This document shows positions 17,184 through 26,144 of a stretch of 64,000 bases of DNA, in pieces. The notes below the pieces were generated by a model. It did not search any database. It saw nothing but the letters and a program-made list of their open reading frames with translations, and was not told where the DNA came from. Origin of the DNA: Dickeya lacustris (GTDB lineage Bacteria; Pseudomonadota; Gammaproteobacteria; Enterobacterales; Enterobacteriaceae); contig NZ_CP114280.1 in NCBI RefSeq assembly GCF_029635795.1, forward strand, positions 4,278,001 to 4,342,000, read 5' to 3'. A program made the position numbers and the translations under genes. Within the stretch, counting starts at the first letter, position 1; every line of letters starts with the position of its first letter.

Positions 17184-18137
17184 ATGCACCGTTACCTGCT
17201 AAACCGTTACCTGCTAAGACGCAGCCTGCTGTTGCTGCCGTTTATGGTGGCGGTGTCTTTGCTGGTGTTTGCCGTCATGCACCTGCTCCCCGCTGACCCG
17301 GCTGAAGTGGCGTTACGCAGTAATGCCATTACGCCCACGCCGGAGGCGATAGCGCTGACCCGGCACGAGCTCGGGCTGGATGCACCGTTCTGGTCACGAT
17401 ATCTACAGTGGCTCTGGCAGGTGTTACAGCTTGATTTTGGCCGCTCGTTTATTACCCGCGCCCCGGTGTTGGCGGTGTTTGCGCAAGCGTTACCCGCCAC
17501 GCTGGAGTTGGCTGGCACGGCGTTTGTGCTGATTGTGCTGCTGTCCCTGCCGTTGGGCATCGGATGTGCGCTCAGAGAGAATCGCCTGTTTGATAAAACG
17601 GTGCGCTGCGTGCTGTTTATCACGGTGGCCATACCATCCTATTGGCTGGGATTGCTGTTGATATGGGGCCTGGCGGTGGGGCTTGCCGGGTTTGATGTCG
17701 TCGGGGGCGAGGGCCGCAGCGCGGTGGTGCTGCCTGCCATCACGCTGGCCGCTGGCTATCTCGGCACTTACGTGCGGCTTATCCGGGGGAACATGCTGGC
17801 GGCCCTGAACCAGCCTTTTGTGTGGTATGCCCGAGCCCGTGGAGTACCGGAGCGGGTGATAATCCTGCGCCATGTGCTGAGGAATTCACTGCACTCGGCG
17901 TTGAGTGCGATGGCCATGAGCCTGCCGAAACTGATGGCGGGCACGGTGGTGATAGAACATATTTTTGCCCGGCCCGGTATTGGCCGGCTGTGTGTCTCGG
18001 CGATCTTCAACCGCGATTATCCGGTTATCCACATGTACATTCTCTTTATGGCGATGCTGTTTCTGGTGAGCCACTTTCTGGTGGACATCGCGCACGCCTG
18101 GCTTGACCCACGCATGACAACAGGGGCGGCGCAATGA
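17184..18137 (+). CDS. nikB: Nickel ABC transporter permease NikB
   Basis: 317-residue DppB-type permease in the position of nikB. The first membrane span is at about 10-32, and the EAA loop reads FVWYARARGVPERVIILRH. It forms the channel with NikC. The ATG at 17184 follows GGGAGG. A GC-rich 70-bp gap separates it from nikA. Its end overlaps nikC by 4 bp (ATGA). Confidence 0.92.
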   Translation: MHRYLLNRYLLRRSLLLLPFMVAVSLLVFAVMHLLPADPAEVALRSNAITPTPEAIALTRHELGLDAPFWSRYLQWLWQVLQLDFGRSFITRAPVLAVFAQALPATLELAGTAFVLIVLLSLPLGIGCALRENRLFDKTVRCVLFITVAIPSYWLGLLLIWGLAVGLAGFDVVGGEGRSAVVLPAITLAAGYLGTYVRLIRGNMLAALNQPFVWYARARGVPERVIILRHVLRNSLHSALSAMAMSLPKLMAGTVVIEHIFARPGIGRLCVSAIFNRDYPVIHMYILFMAMLFLVSHFLVDIAHAWLDPRMTTGAAQ

Positions 18138-19084
18138 GGGAGAGAGCGTCCTTCACCGCGATTGTCGCAATGATGGCGGGCCTGTGGCTACGTATAAGGC
18201 GCGATCGCCTGTTGCTGCTGTGCGGCCTGCTGTTGGCGGTGGTCATCCTGGCCGGGCTGTTTGCGCCCTATATCACCTGGCACGACCCGCTGTTGACGGC
18301 GGTCAGGCAGAAATATCAGGGCATCAGTCTGGATTATCCACTGGGCACCGACAACCTTGGCCGCTGCATCTTCTCGCGCCTGGTGTATGGGGTGCGCACC
18401 ACCGTTTTCTACAGTCTGCTGGCGATGTTTGGCACCGTGTCGCTGGGCGTGTTGGCGGGAGTGACGGCGGGTTATTGCGGCGGGCGTATCGATGCCTGGC
18501 TGATGCGCGCCTGCGATGTCATGCTGGCATTTCCGGCGGAGGTGATGATTCTGGCGCTGGCCGGTCTGTTGGGCCCCGGGCTGGATACCCTCTTGCTGGC
18601 GGTTATCGTGGTCAAATGGGCCTGGTATGCGCGCCTGATAAGAGCAATCGCCGTGCGCCAGCGGCATACCCACTATGTGGATTACGCCCGTCTGATTGGC
18701 GCACCCTCGCGACATATTATTACCCGCCATCTGTTGGTCGTGATGGCCGCTGAACTGGCTATTCTGGCGTCGGCGGACGTCGGCGGTGTGATGTTGCTGA
18801 TTTCCGGGCTGTCGTTTCTTGGTTTGGGCGCGCAACCGCCTCAGCCAGAGTGGGGCAACATGCTCAGTGAGGCCAAACAGGTGATGCTGGTTCACCCTGA
18901 ACAGATGTTACCTGCCGGGCTGGCTATCGCCGTGGTGGTGGCGGCGTTCAATATCGTTGGCGATGCGTTGCGCGATGGGCTTGACCCGGCCAGCCAGACC
19001 TCGCTACATCAACAGGTTGAGGCGAGTGGCGACGGCGGAGCGGCAACGAAGCGAGGTGTGGATGCAACCGTTACTGAGCGTTAA
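18134..19084 (+). CDS. nikC: Nickel ABC transporter permease NikC
   Basis: 316-residue DppC-type permease. The family mark YPLGTDNLGRCIFSRLVYG follows the first membrane span, and the EAA loop is YVDYARLIGAPSRHIITRH. The C-terminal 40 residues are hydrophilic, and the last 23 bp overlap nikD, which starts within it. The extended tail is longer than in E. coli NikC (277 residues) and may be variable. Confidence 0.92.
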   Translation: MRERASFTAIVAMMAGLWLRIRRDRLLLLCGLLLAVVILAGLFAPYITWHDPLLTAVRQKYQGISLDYPLGTDNLGRCIFSRLVYGVRTTVFYSLLAMFGTVSLGVLAGVTAGYCGGRIDAWLMRACDVMLAFPAEVMILALAGLLGPGLDTLLLAVIVVKWAWYARLIRAIAVRQRHTHYVDYARLIGAPSRHIITRHLLVVMAAELAILASADVGGVMLLISGLSFLGLGAQPPQPEWGNMLSEAKQVMLVHPEQMLPAGLAIAVVVAAFNIVGDALRDGLDPASQTSLHQQVEASGDGGAATKRGVDATVTER

Positions 19085-19883
19085 CACCCTGTCGGTGCTT
19101 GACCGTCACAGCGGCGTGGTGAAAGTCGATGCGCGGCAATGGCAGCTCGGCACCCATGACAGCCTCGGTATCGTCGGCGAGAGCGGCAGTGGGAAAACGC
19201 TGCTGTGCCGCAGTCTGATGGGCCTGTTACCGCCGAATCTGCACGCCCATGGCGACGTGCAGTTTAATGGCCGGACATTACTGCCGTCTGCGCCAGCGTC
19301 GTGGCGCGCGCTGCGCGGGCGACAGATGGCGTTCATCATGCAAGATGCCATGGGCGCGTTTGACCCGCTGTGTACTCTGGCGCAGCAATGGGATGAAACC
19401 TTGCGCTGGCAAACCACGCTGTCGCGCGCGGCGCGGCACCAGCGCGCGATAGCGATGTTGACGGATTGGCGGGTGGATGACCCGCACACCGTCTTGCGCT
19501 GTTATCCGCATCAGTTATCCGGCGGCATGTTGCAGCGGGTGATGATGGCGCTGGCCTTCGCCGCTGCGCCCGCGCTGCTGATTGCCGATGAGCCCACCGC
19601 CTCGCTTGATAGCGTGACGCAATACGAGATAGTGCAGCAATTCAGGCAACAATTGCAGGCCAGCCGCAGCGCGCTGCTGCTGGTGTCGCACGATTTGGCG
19701 CTGGTGCAGGCGCTGGCCCGGCGCGTTATCGTGATGAAAGAGGGGCGCATTGTTGAGCAAGGGGAAACCGCCCGGGTGTTCTCGTCTCCGCAACATGAGT
19801 ACACCCGCTATTTGGTTGCGATGCGGCGGCGGTTAAGCCAGCCTTTTTTGCGCCTGCGCCACGGAGTGACCGATGTGGCTTGA
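19062..19883 (+). CDS. nikD: Nickel import ATP-binding protein NikD
   Basis: 273 residues from ATG 19062, chosen because CGAGG lies upstream and the protein then begins MQPLLSVNTLSV, as in the family; an open frame from 18957 would run back into nikC. Walker A is GESGSGKT, the signature is LSGGMLQRV, Walker B is LLIADEPTAS, and the H-loop is SHDLALV. It hydrolyses ATP with NikE to drive import. The 11-bp overlap with nikE indicates coupled translation. Confidence 0.93.
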   Translation: MQPLLSVNTLSVLDRHSGVVKVDARQWQLGTHDSLGIVGESGSGKTLLCRSLMGLLPPNLHAHGDVQFNGRTLLPSAPASWRALRGRQMAFIMQDAMGAFDPLCTLAQQWDETLRWQTTLSRAARHQRAIAMLTDWRVDDPHTVLRCYPHQLSGGMLQRVMMALAFAAAPALLIADEPTASLDSVTQYEIVQQFRQQLQASRSALLLVSHDLALVQALARRVIVMKEGRIVEQGETARVFSSPQHEYTRYLVAMRRRLSQPFLRLRHGVTDVA

Positions 19884-20634
19884 TGTGCGACAGCTTGAGA
19901 AACACTACCCGGCGCATCCGCATCGTCTGTTTAGCCGCGAGCGCCACCGGGTTATTAATGGCGTGTCGTTTGCATTGGCGCGTGGCGACTGTCTGGGGCT
20001 GGTGGGGGCGAGCGGTTCAGGGAAAAGTACCCTTGCCCGCCTGATAGCGGGACTGGAGCGCCCCGATAGCGGCAGTGTCTGGCTGGCGGGCGAACCTGTC
20101 TGGAACGCGCCGCCGGGCCGCGTGCGCATCAGCGGTGTTTTTCAGGATTATCGCCGTGCCATTAACCCTACCATGACGGTGCAGCAGGCCATCGCCGAAC
20201 CCTTGCGATTGCGGGCGGCATTAAGCCCGCGCCAGCTTGCCGGGCAGGTGGCCGAGATACTGATGATGGTGGGGCTGTCGCCTCAGTTGGCGGTGCGCTA
20301 CCCCCATGCGCTCTCCGGCGGGCAAATACAGCGGGTGTGCATTGGCCGGGCAATAGCGGATGCAGCGCAATTATTGATTCTTGATGAAGCGATAAGCGCG
20401 CTGGACGTGTGCTCGCAAGTCCAGATTCTGGATCTGCTGGCAGAGCTCAGGCAGCGCATTACGCTCACCTGTATATTGATAACCCATGACATGCAGGCGG
20501 CGGCGTATCTGTGTAATCGGTTCCTGTTCTTGCATGAGGGCGCCATTATTGAAGAGGCCGATGTCGCTCACCTCGGCGCACTGTCACACCCGGTGGCCAG
20601 ACGGTTGCTGCACGCGGTGCAGGTGTTTGACTGA
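19873..20634 (+). CDS. nikE: Nickel import ATP-binding protein NikE
   Basis: 253 residues with Walker A GASGSGKS, signature LSGGQIQRV, Walker B LLILDEAIS and H-loop THDMQAA. It is the last gene of the nik operon, with GGAG before ATG 19873 inside the end of nikD. Imported nickel would serve Ni-enzymes such as hydrogenases or urease; none is encoded in this window. Confidence 0.93.
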   Translation: MWLDVRQLEKHYPAHPHRLFSRERHRVINGVSFALARGDCLGLVGASGSGKSTLARLIAGLERPDSGSVWLAGEPVWNAPPGRVRISGVFQDYRRAINPTMTVQQAIAEPLRLRAALSPRQLAGQVAEILMMVGLSPQLAVRYPHALSGGQIQRVCIGRAIADAAQLLILDEAISALDVCSQVQILDLLAELRQRITLTCILITHDMQAAAYLCNRFLFLHEGAIIEEADVAHLGALSHPVARRLLHAVQVFD

Positions 20635-20819
20635 TGTCGCATGCAGGCTGGGGCGTTAGCGGCATCACGCGGTATTAAAAAAACGCGCAGACGCTGTGTG
20701 GCTTCACAGAAATGTGCCGGGAATTGTTGCACGATGACGCGGTTTTCGGCTGCCTGGCATTTGGCAGAAATAGTCGGCAGAGACAGTCGGTATTGGAGTG
20801 CGCGAACCAGGGAGCGGGT

Positions 20820-22535
20820 ATGAAGCAGGGTGTAAAACGGTCAGGCTGGCTGTGTGTACTGGTTGGCTTGATGGCGCTCGGTAGCGGCGGCGTCAGCGCG
20901 GCCAGCCAGGTGGCGAATGCCGTACCAGCCTGTGGCGCAGGGCTCACCAGCGCGCCGTCTGCGGCGACTCCCGCGCCTGCCGTGAGCTGGGCCCGTGGCG
21001 TGGAGAACCAGCGTAAAGCGGATTTGGCCAACGGCTGCTACCTCAATCCTATCTTATCCGGCGACCACCCCGACCCGACTATCCTTAAAGAAGGCCGTGA
21101 TTACTACATGACCTTCTCATCGTTTGATGCCATTCCTGGCCTGGTCATCTGGCATTCACAAGACCTGATCAACTGGCAACCGCTGGGCCCGGCGATAACC
21201 ACGCCGGTTGATGCTATTTGGGCCCCGGAACTGACAAAATATCAGGGGCGTTATTATCTCTATTTTATTACCAATAAAACCGACCCGGTTTCCGGTGCCA
21301 AAACCAAGAAATTCTACGTCACGACGACCGATGACATTCGCCACGGCGGCTGGAGCCTGCCTCATGAAATCGTGGTGAAAGACGCCAAAGGCGGCAACGG
21401 CGCTACCAGTGACCCCGGCCACATCGTCGGCGAAGACGGCAAGCGCTACATTTTTATGTCTGGCGGAGTGCGGGTGCAACTGAAGGATGACGGCACCGCT
21501 GTGGCCGAGGGCGAGGCCGGTATTGCGCGCGTGGTCTACAACGGCTGGCAATATCCACAGGAGTGGGACGTGGAAAGCTTCTCGCAAGAGGGGCCGAAAA
21601 TGTTGCGGCATGGCGAATATTTCTACATGGTGCTGGCTGAAGGGGGCACCGCAGGCCCGCCAACCGGACATATGGTGGTGGTGGCTCGCTCCCGTTCAGT
21701 GAACGGCCCGTGGGAGAATTCGCCCTACAACCCGATTATTCGCACTCAGGATGCGCGTGAGAAATGGTGGTCACGCGGCCATGCCACCCTGGTCGAAGGG
21801 CCAAACGGCCAGTGGTATATGGTTTACCACGGCTATGAAAACGGCTTTATGACGCTGGGGCGGCAAACGTTGCTGGAGCCTATCGAATGGACATCCGACG
21901 GCTGGTTTAAAGCCGCAGGGTACGATGTGGGCGAGCCTATCCCTGCGCCGCCGGGCGGGACGGCGGTGGCGCACGGGCTGGCATTGTCTGACAGTTTTCG
22001 TCCTGAACGGTTCGACAAGGTCTGGAGTTTCTATATGCCGGGGGCGGATGAGGCATCGCGCCTGCGTTTTGATGACGGCAGCCTGATTCTGCGCGCGCGT
22101 GGACATAGCCCGAAAGACTCGCCGCCGCTGGTGATGAACGCCGGTGATTTGTCATACCAGATTGAGATGGAGATGACGTTCGAGCCGCAAGCGCAAGCCG
22201 GGTTGTTACTGTTCTACAGCAACCGGCTGTATGCCGGGCTGGCGTTTAATGCACAGGGCACGGTGTTGCATCGCTACGGGCTTGAGCGCAATGGCGCGGC
22301 GATCGCCGATATCACCACGTCGCATGTTTATATCCGGCTGACCAACCGGCGCAATATTCTGACGTTGTACACCAGCCCGGATGGCGAAAAATGGACTAAG
22401 TACGGCGTGCAAATGGACGTGTCCGGTTACAACCAAAACGTCGGTTACGACTTTCAGGCATTAAGGCCCGCGATATACGCAGCGGGAGAAGGGCAGGTAC
22501 GTTTTTCTCATTTTCGCTATAGCGCACTGCCGTGA
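20820..22535 (+). CDS. Secreted glycoside hydrolase family 43 (arabinosidase/xylosidase-like)
   Basis: 571 residues from ATG 20820 (GGAG upstream), with a signal peptide ending near GGVSAASQ. The five-blade GH43 domain starts near residue 75. DHPDPTIL carries the catalytic base Asp, IWAPELTKYQGRYYLYF and GATSDPGHIV hold the pKa-modulating Asp, and SFSQEGPKML the acid Glu. RGHATLVEGPNGQWYMVYHG closes the propeller. A C-terminal beta-sandwich (about 385-571) follows, as in xylosidase and arabinofuranosidase subfamilies. It should trim arabinose or xylose from plant-wall polymers. The next gene is a pectate lyase on the same strand, so the two probably act on the same pectic material. Confidence 0.88.
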   Translation: MKQGVKRSGWLCVLVGLMALGSGGVSAASQVANAVPACGAGLTSAPSAATPAPAVSWARGVENQRKADLANGCYLNPILSGDHPDPTILKEGRDYYMTFSSFDAIPGLVIWHSQDLINWQPLGPAITTPVDAIWAPELTKYQGRYYLYFITNKTDPVSGAKTKKFYVTTTDDIRHGGWSLPHEIVVKDAKGGNGATSDPGHIVGEDGKRYIFMSGGVRVQLKDDGTAVAEGEAGIARVVYNGWQYPQEWDVESFSQEGPKMLRHGEYFYMVLAEGGTAGPPTGHMVVVARSRSVNGPWENSPYNPIIRTQDAREKWWSRGHATLVEGPNGQWYMVYHGYENGFMTLGRQTLLEPIEWTSDGWFKAAGYDVGEPIPAPPGGTAVAHGLALSDSFRPERFDKVWSFYMPGADEASRLRFDDGSLILRARGHSPKDSPPLVMNAGDLSYQIEMEMTFEPQAQAGLLLFYSNRLYAGLAFNAQGTVLHRYGLERNGAAIADITTSHVYIRLTNRRNILTLYTSPDGEKWTKYGVQMDVSGYNQNVGYDFQALRPAIYAAGEGQVRFSHFRYSALP

Positions 22536-22618
22536 TAGCAAAAACGGTGGCCTGATTGCTGTCACCCGCGTCGGTCAACCGGGCGGTTTTCTTATCATGT
22601 TCATGGAGGATGTGTCTT

Positions 22619-24001
22619 ATGTCATACCGTTATTCGCGTTTATCTTTACTGAGTCTTGGTTTATTGGCCGGGTTGTCTGGCGCAATGGTGACGGCGACCC
22701 CGGCGCTGGCGGCCACCGCAGGCTGCAATAAAAGCTGTGTGGATTACCTGCGCGACAATGAGCAGGCCCGGCCATTAACGTCCGCGTTGATTGCTTCTAT
22801 CAGCGATGCGTCCCTGCGCACGCAATTCACCACGTATCTCAATGCCTCTGCCAGCGCCCGCAGTGCCGATAAAGCGGCGCTGGCAGCGGAGCGCAAAGGC
22901 ATGACCAGCTTCCCGGCCCCACGCGGCTCGGCCAAAGGCAACCTGAGCACCATGCCGCTCAATCAATCTGCGGCGTATTACCAGTCGGATGACGCGCTGA
23001 AAATCGCTCAGGAGATCATGAGCTATCAGATACCGTCCGGCGGGTGGGGCAAGAATATGGCGCGTACCGGCGTGGTGCGAGCCAAGGGCGAGTCCTACAT
23101 CGTTGATGAGCTGGATGCCAGCGAGTCCGGTAGCTGGCGCTATGTCGGCACCGTAGATAATGGCGCGACCACTACGGAACTGCGTTATTTGGCGAAAGTG
23201 CAGGCCGCGCGCGCCAGCGGCGCAGAGGTCGCCAAAATTCAGGACAGCATCGTGCGTGGGGTGAAATACCTGTTGAATGCTCAGTATCCGAATGGCGGCT
23301 GGCCGCAGGTTTACCCGCTGGCGGGCTGGTATAACGATGCCATTACCCTCAACGACGATGCGATGCTGCGGGTGGTGAAGTTGCTCAATGAGATAGGCAG
23401 CGCCAGCAACAGCGATTTTAAATTCCTCGATAATGCCACGCGCGTAAGCGCGCAGCAGCAGGCAACAAAAGGGATTAACTGGTTGCTGAATAATCAGGTG
23501 AAAGTGAGCGGGAAGCTGACTATCTGGGGTCAGCAGCATGATATGTTGACGCAGTTACCCACGGCGGCCCGTGCGTTTGAAATGGCTGCGCTCAGTAGCT
23601 CGGAAAGCGCTCAGATAACGCTATTCCTGATGTCATTGCAGTCGCCCAGCGTTCAGGTACGACGCGCGGTGTATGCGGCGGCGGATTTCTTTAACGCCAC
23701 CCAGATAAAGGGCCAGTCCTGGTCAAATGGCAAGCTGTCCAGCGCACCGAATGGGGTGCTGTGGGCGCGCTTCTATGATCTCGCCGCCTACACGCCGGAT
23801 GCCAGCAACGTTGCCAAACGCGCTCAGGTGCTATTCGGCGACCGCCCGGAACCGCATGACAGCAGCGCATTCGGTCTGGTATTTAGCTCCATTACCTCCG
23901 TCTCCACCGAGCGCCTGACGGGGTATGCCCAATACAATTCTACAGGGCAGAACGTGTTGAACACCTTCGCCACCTGGAGCCAGAGTAACCCTCGCCCCTG
24001 A
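22619..24001 (+). CDS. pel10: Secreted pectate lyase, PL10 family (Pel10-like)
   Basis: 460 residues from ATG 22619, with GGAGG upstream. The signal peptide ends at ATPALA. An N-terminal helical part (to about 110) precedes the (alpha/alpha)3 lyase domain: IPSGGWGKNMAR, DNGATTTELRYLAKV, YPNGGWPQVYPLAGWYNDAI and TLNDDAMLRVVKLL, with LWARFYDL near the end. PL10 enzymes cleave de-esterified pectin by beta-elimination with calcium. Dickeya carries a PL10 enzyme besides its PL1, PL2, PL3 and PL9 set; the gene name follows that usage. No KdgR-like operator was seen in the short upstream region, so it may depend on the GH43 promoter 1.8 kb upstream. Confidence 0.9.
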   Translation: MSYRYSRLSLLSLGLLAGLSGAMVTATPALAATAGCNKSCVDYLRDNEQARPLTSALIASISDASLRTQFTTYLNASASARSADKAALAAERKGMTSFPAPRGSAKGNLSTMPLNQSAAYYQSDDALKIAQEIMSYQIPSGGWGKNMARTGVVRAKGESYIVDELDASESGSWRYVGTVDNGATTTELRYLAKVQAARASGAEVAKIQDSIVRGVKYLLNAQYPNGGWPQVYPLAGWYNDAITLNDDAMLRVVKLLNEIGSASNSDFKFLDNATRVSAQQQATKGINWLLNNQVKVSGKLTIWGQQHDMLTQLPTAARAFEMAALSSSESAQITLFLMSLQSPSVQVRRAVYAAADFFNATQIKGQSWSNGKLSSAPNGVLWARFYDLAAYTPDASNVAKRAQVLFGDRPEPHDSSAFGLVFSSITSVSTERLTGYAQYNSTGQNVLNTFATWSQSNPRP

Positions 24002-24023
24002 TAACCCGCCCTCGGATAAATCG

Positions 24024-24049
24024 CCGTGCCTGCCGATAAGCAGGCACGG
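24024..24049 (+). terminator. Hairpin after the PL10 gene
   Basis: A perfect 10-bp stem (CCGTGCCTGC at 24024-24033 with 24040-24049) and a six-base loop, 22 bp after the stop. Only a mixed TGTCTCCT follows, so it is a terminator candidate without a strong T tract. Confidence 0.6.
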
Positions 24050-24239
24050 TGTCTCCTGCGCCACGGCATTGATGCCGTTGATATAGCCATCGGTGCGCCA
24101 GCGGTGGTCAAGCCGATTATTGACATAGATAGACGGAAACATAAAGGTGGCGCCTGCCCGCCCAAAGGGGTTTCTTCGCCAGAAAAGTGCGGCTAACGTG
24201 TTAGTCTGAATCAGGGTAAATTTAATGGAATAACGGGTG

Positions 24240-25295
24240 ATGATTTTAATGGGTAAGTTATTCAGCAGTGCCTGTCAGTACATTGGCAAGCTTGTGCTAG
24301 CAGTTCTCTTCTTTGGTGCGATGTTTAGCGCGTATGCCCAACCCGTTGACGGGGTGGGCTTTCGGCGATTAGCGGTTATTGATCCTGTCGCCAAAAAGCC
24401 AATGGACGCGGTCTATTTCTATCCTGGCGACATCTATCCCGGCAATACAGAGGTAGCGGCGCAAAGTCACTTCGGGCCCTATCATGTCTTGGCACGTAAT
24501 GGCGCAAAAGTGGAGCCCGGCAGGTATCCGCTGATTGTGATTTCGCATGGAAATGCCGGCAGCTTGTGGAGCCACCATTCTCTGGCGACCACGCTTGCCC
24601 GGCAGGGCAATATTGTCATTACCCTCAGTCATCCCGGCGACAATTACAAAGATCAATCCGGTGCAGGGGCGACCAGCACCATATATGGTCGCCCCCTGCA
24701 AATCTCTGCGGCAGTGACTGCCGCACTGACGAATCCCGATATTGGTCAATATATTGATGCTGACCGCATCGCATTCATTGGTTTCTCTGCGGGTGGCGAA
24801 ACGGGGTTACTTCTGGCAGGTGGCAAGATTGATGCGTCACGTTATGTCAGCTACTGCAAACATCATCAGGCAGAAGCGATATGTTTGGCGAAGGGGCAGA
24901 TCAAGAATGACCGTCCGGCACTGTCTCCTGAACCTGACTTTCGCATCAAAGCCTGGGTATTGATGGCACCGGTGAGCGCGCCTTTTTCTCCTGCGTCGCT
25001 TAACACGCTGGCTAAACCAACGTTAATCTTTACCGGCGATAAGGATGAGGAATTGTCGTGGCATGAGAATGCTGAAACGCTAGCGAAAACACTGCCATCC
25101 AAACCGCAGCTTAAGGTCATCGCGGATGCCGGGCATTTTATCTTCCTCTCCCCTTGTTCAACGGAGCTGCGAGCGGCCATTCCTGCATTGTGTGAAGATT
25201 CCCCGAAGGTTGACCGCTCTGCGGTACATCGCATGATAAGTGATGACATCTCCCGTTTTCTTAACGGCGTCTGGCAGGGGACTGGAAGGCGTTAA
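24240..25295 (+). CDS. Exported alpha/beta hydrolase (dienelactone hydrolase/PAF-acetylhydrolase-like)
   Basis: About 351 residues with a signal peptide ending at MFSAYAQP. The alpha/beta-hydrolase elements are VISHGNAGSLWSHH (oxyanion region), GFSAGGETG (nucleophile Ser), FTGDKDEELSW (acid Asp) and DAGHFIFLS (His). Two further cysteine pairs suggest periplasmic disulfides. GTG 24237, ATG 24240 and ATG 24249 are all possible starts; the last is best spaced from GGGTGA. The substrate could be an ester on plant polymers, given the pectinolytic neighbours, but nothing in the sequence proves this. Confidence 0.8.
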   Translation: MILMGKLFSSACQYIGKLVLAVLFFGAMFSAYAQPVDGVGFRRLAVIDPVAKKPMDAVYFYPGDIYPGNTEVAAQSHFGPYHVLARNGAKVEPGRYPLIVISHGNAGSLWSHHSLATTLARQGNIVITLSHPGDNYKDQSGAGATSTIYGRPLQISAAVTAALTNPDIGQYIDADRIAFIGFSAGGETGLLLAGGKIDASRYVSYCKHHQAEAICLAKGQIKNDRPALSPEPDFRIKAWVLMAPVSAPFSPASLNTLAKPTLIFTGDKDEELSWHENAETLAKTLPSKPQLKVIADAGHFIFLSPCSTELRAAIPALCEDSPKVDRSAVHRMISDDISRFLNGVWQGTGRR

Positions 25296-25448
25296 GGACG
25301 CCAGTTCCTGATGAATCACACCACTAGGCGGGTGTAAAAGGCGGCGGTTATGGCAATAGCCGTACAGCACGCCTTTTTCACCCGCTGACTGCGTAAAAGG
25401 ATGACAACGGTAAGCGCCAGATAGTGAGCATCAGCAGCGATTTGGTAT

Positions 25449-25477
25449 TTGACATATTTTTATGATGCACATAATAT
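25449..25477 (+). promoter_or_regulatory. Near-consensus sigma-70 promoter of the first TetR gene
   Basis: TTGACA at 25449-25454, 17 bp, TAATAT at 25472-25477. Transcription should begin around 25483-25485, only a few bases before ATG 25488, so the message would be nearly leaderless. Confidence 0.75.
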
Positions 25478-25489
25478 GACGACCATCAT
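25476..25489 (+). promoter_or_regulatory. TetR-type operator over the transcription start
   Basis: ATGACG-AC-CATCAT is a near-palindrome overlapping the -10 box, start site and start codon. A close match, ATGATG-GT-CATCAT, lies at 26118-26131 in front of the SDR gene downstream, which suggests one repressor controls both. Confidence 0.6.
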
Positions 25490-26075
25490 GTTAAATAAAC
25501 TTACACGTAAACAAGCCACCCATGAGCGCATCGTTGCTGTCGCAGCCCGTGCTATACGGCGCGCGGGCATTAACGGTGTCGGCGTTGCCGATATGATGAA
25601 AGAGGCAGGCCTCACGCATGGTGGATTCTATGCCCACTTCGAATCACGGGATGCGCTTGTGGTCGAGGCCATACGGCGCGCCTGGGTTGATAGTTCCACC
25701 GCGCTCAAAGAGGCGATGGCATCTCGCGTGGCGTGCGGCGAAAGCGACTTTGCAGCGCTGGTCTACTCTTATCTGCACGAAAATCATCTGGAGCAAATCG
25801 AGTGTGGTTGTGTTGTGGCGGCTTTGGCTTCGGAAATGCCCCGTATGGTCGATGCTGTACGTGACGAAGCGCGCCGCAATGTGAATGCACTAATCGCGTT
25901 GGTGCGCTCAACGCTGCCAGCGGGTGTTGACCCAGCGTGTGCAGAAGGTGCCGCAGCCAGAATGGTTGGCGCATTGCAGTTGGCCCGCGTGCTTGGTGGC
26001 AAGGCGGGTCGTGACTTGCTGGTGCAAACCAGTCGGCAGCTCATTACCGAGTTTGAACCTATTTCCCACCACTGA
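25488..26075 (+). CDS. TetR/AcrR-family regulator
   Basis: 195 residues from ATG 25488. The N-terminal helix-turn-helix reads GINGVGVADMMKEAGLTHGGFYAHFESRD across about 25-50, the AcrR-type pattern found next to SDR and nitroreductase genes. Upstream in-frame codons from 25449 are promoter sequence (-35 and -10), so the longer frame is not real. There is no ribosome binding site, consistent with leaderless translation. It probably represses itself and the SDR gene 70 bp downstream. The inducer is unknown. Confidence 0.9.
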   Translation: MLNKLTRKQATHERIVAVAARAIRRAGINGVGVADMMKEAGLTHGGFYAHFESRDALVVEAIRRAWVDSSTALKEAMASRVACGESDFAALVYSYLHENHLEQIECGCVVAALASEMPRMVDAVRDEARRNVNALIALVRSTLPAGVDPACAEGAAARMVGALQLARVLGGKAGRDLLVQTSRQLITEFEPISHH

Positions 26076-26117
26076 GGCTGTCAAGTTAACCAGGCAGCTT
26101 TGTTATCGCCCAGAAAT

Positions 26118-26131
26118 ATGATGGTCATCAT
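26118..26131 (+). promoter_or_regulatory. Second copy of the TetR-type operator, before the SDR gene
   Basis: ATGATG-GT-CATCAT, extendable to 7-bp arms (T/A outside), lies 13 bp before the SDR start codon and 43 bp after the tetR stop. Similar to the site at 25476-25489. Confidence 0.65.
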
Positions 26132-26144
26132 AAAGAGGTATTAC

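Noticed and set aside
22536..22618. KdgR-type operator before the PL10 gene
   Set aside because: No sequence close to the known paired AAAC/GTTT pattern was found by eye in this interval.
23831..24142. Minus-strand frame over the end of the PL10 gene with a porin-like start
   Set aside because: Most of it is antisense to a well-supported gene, and the short free part (24050-24142) matches nothing I can name.
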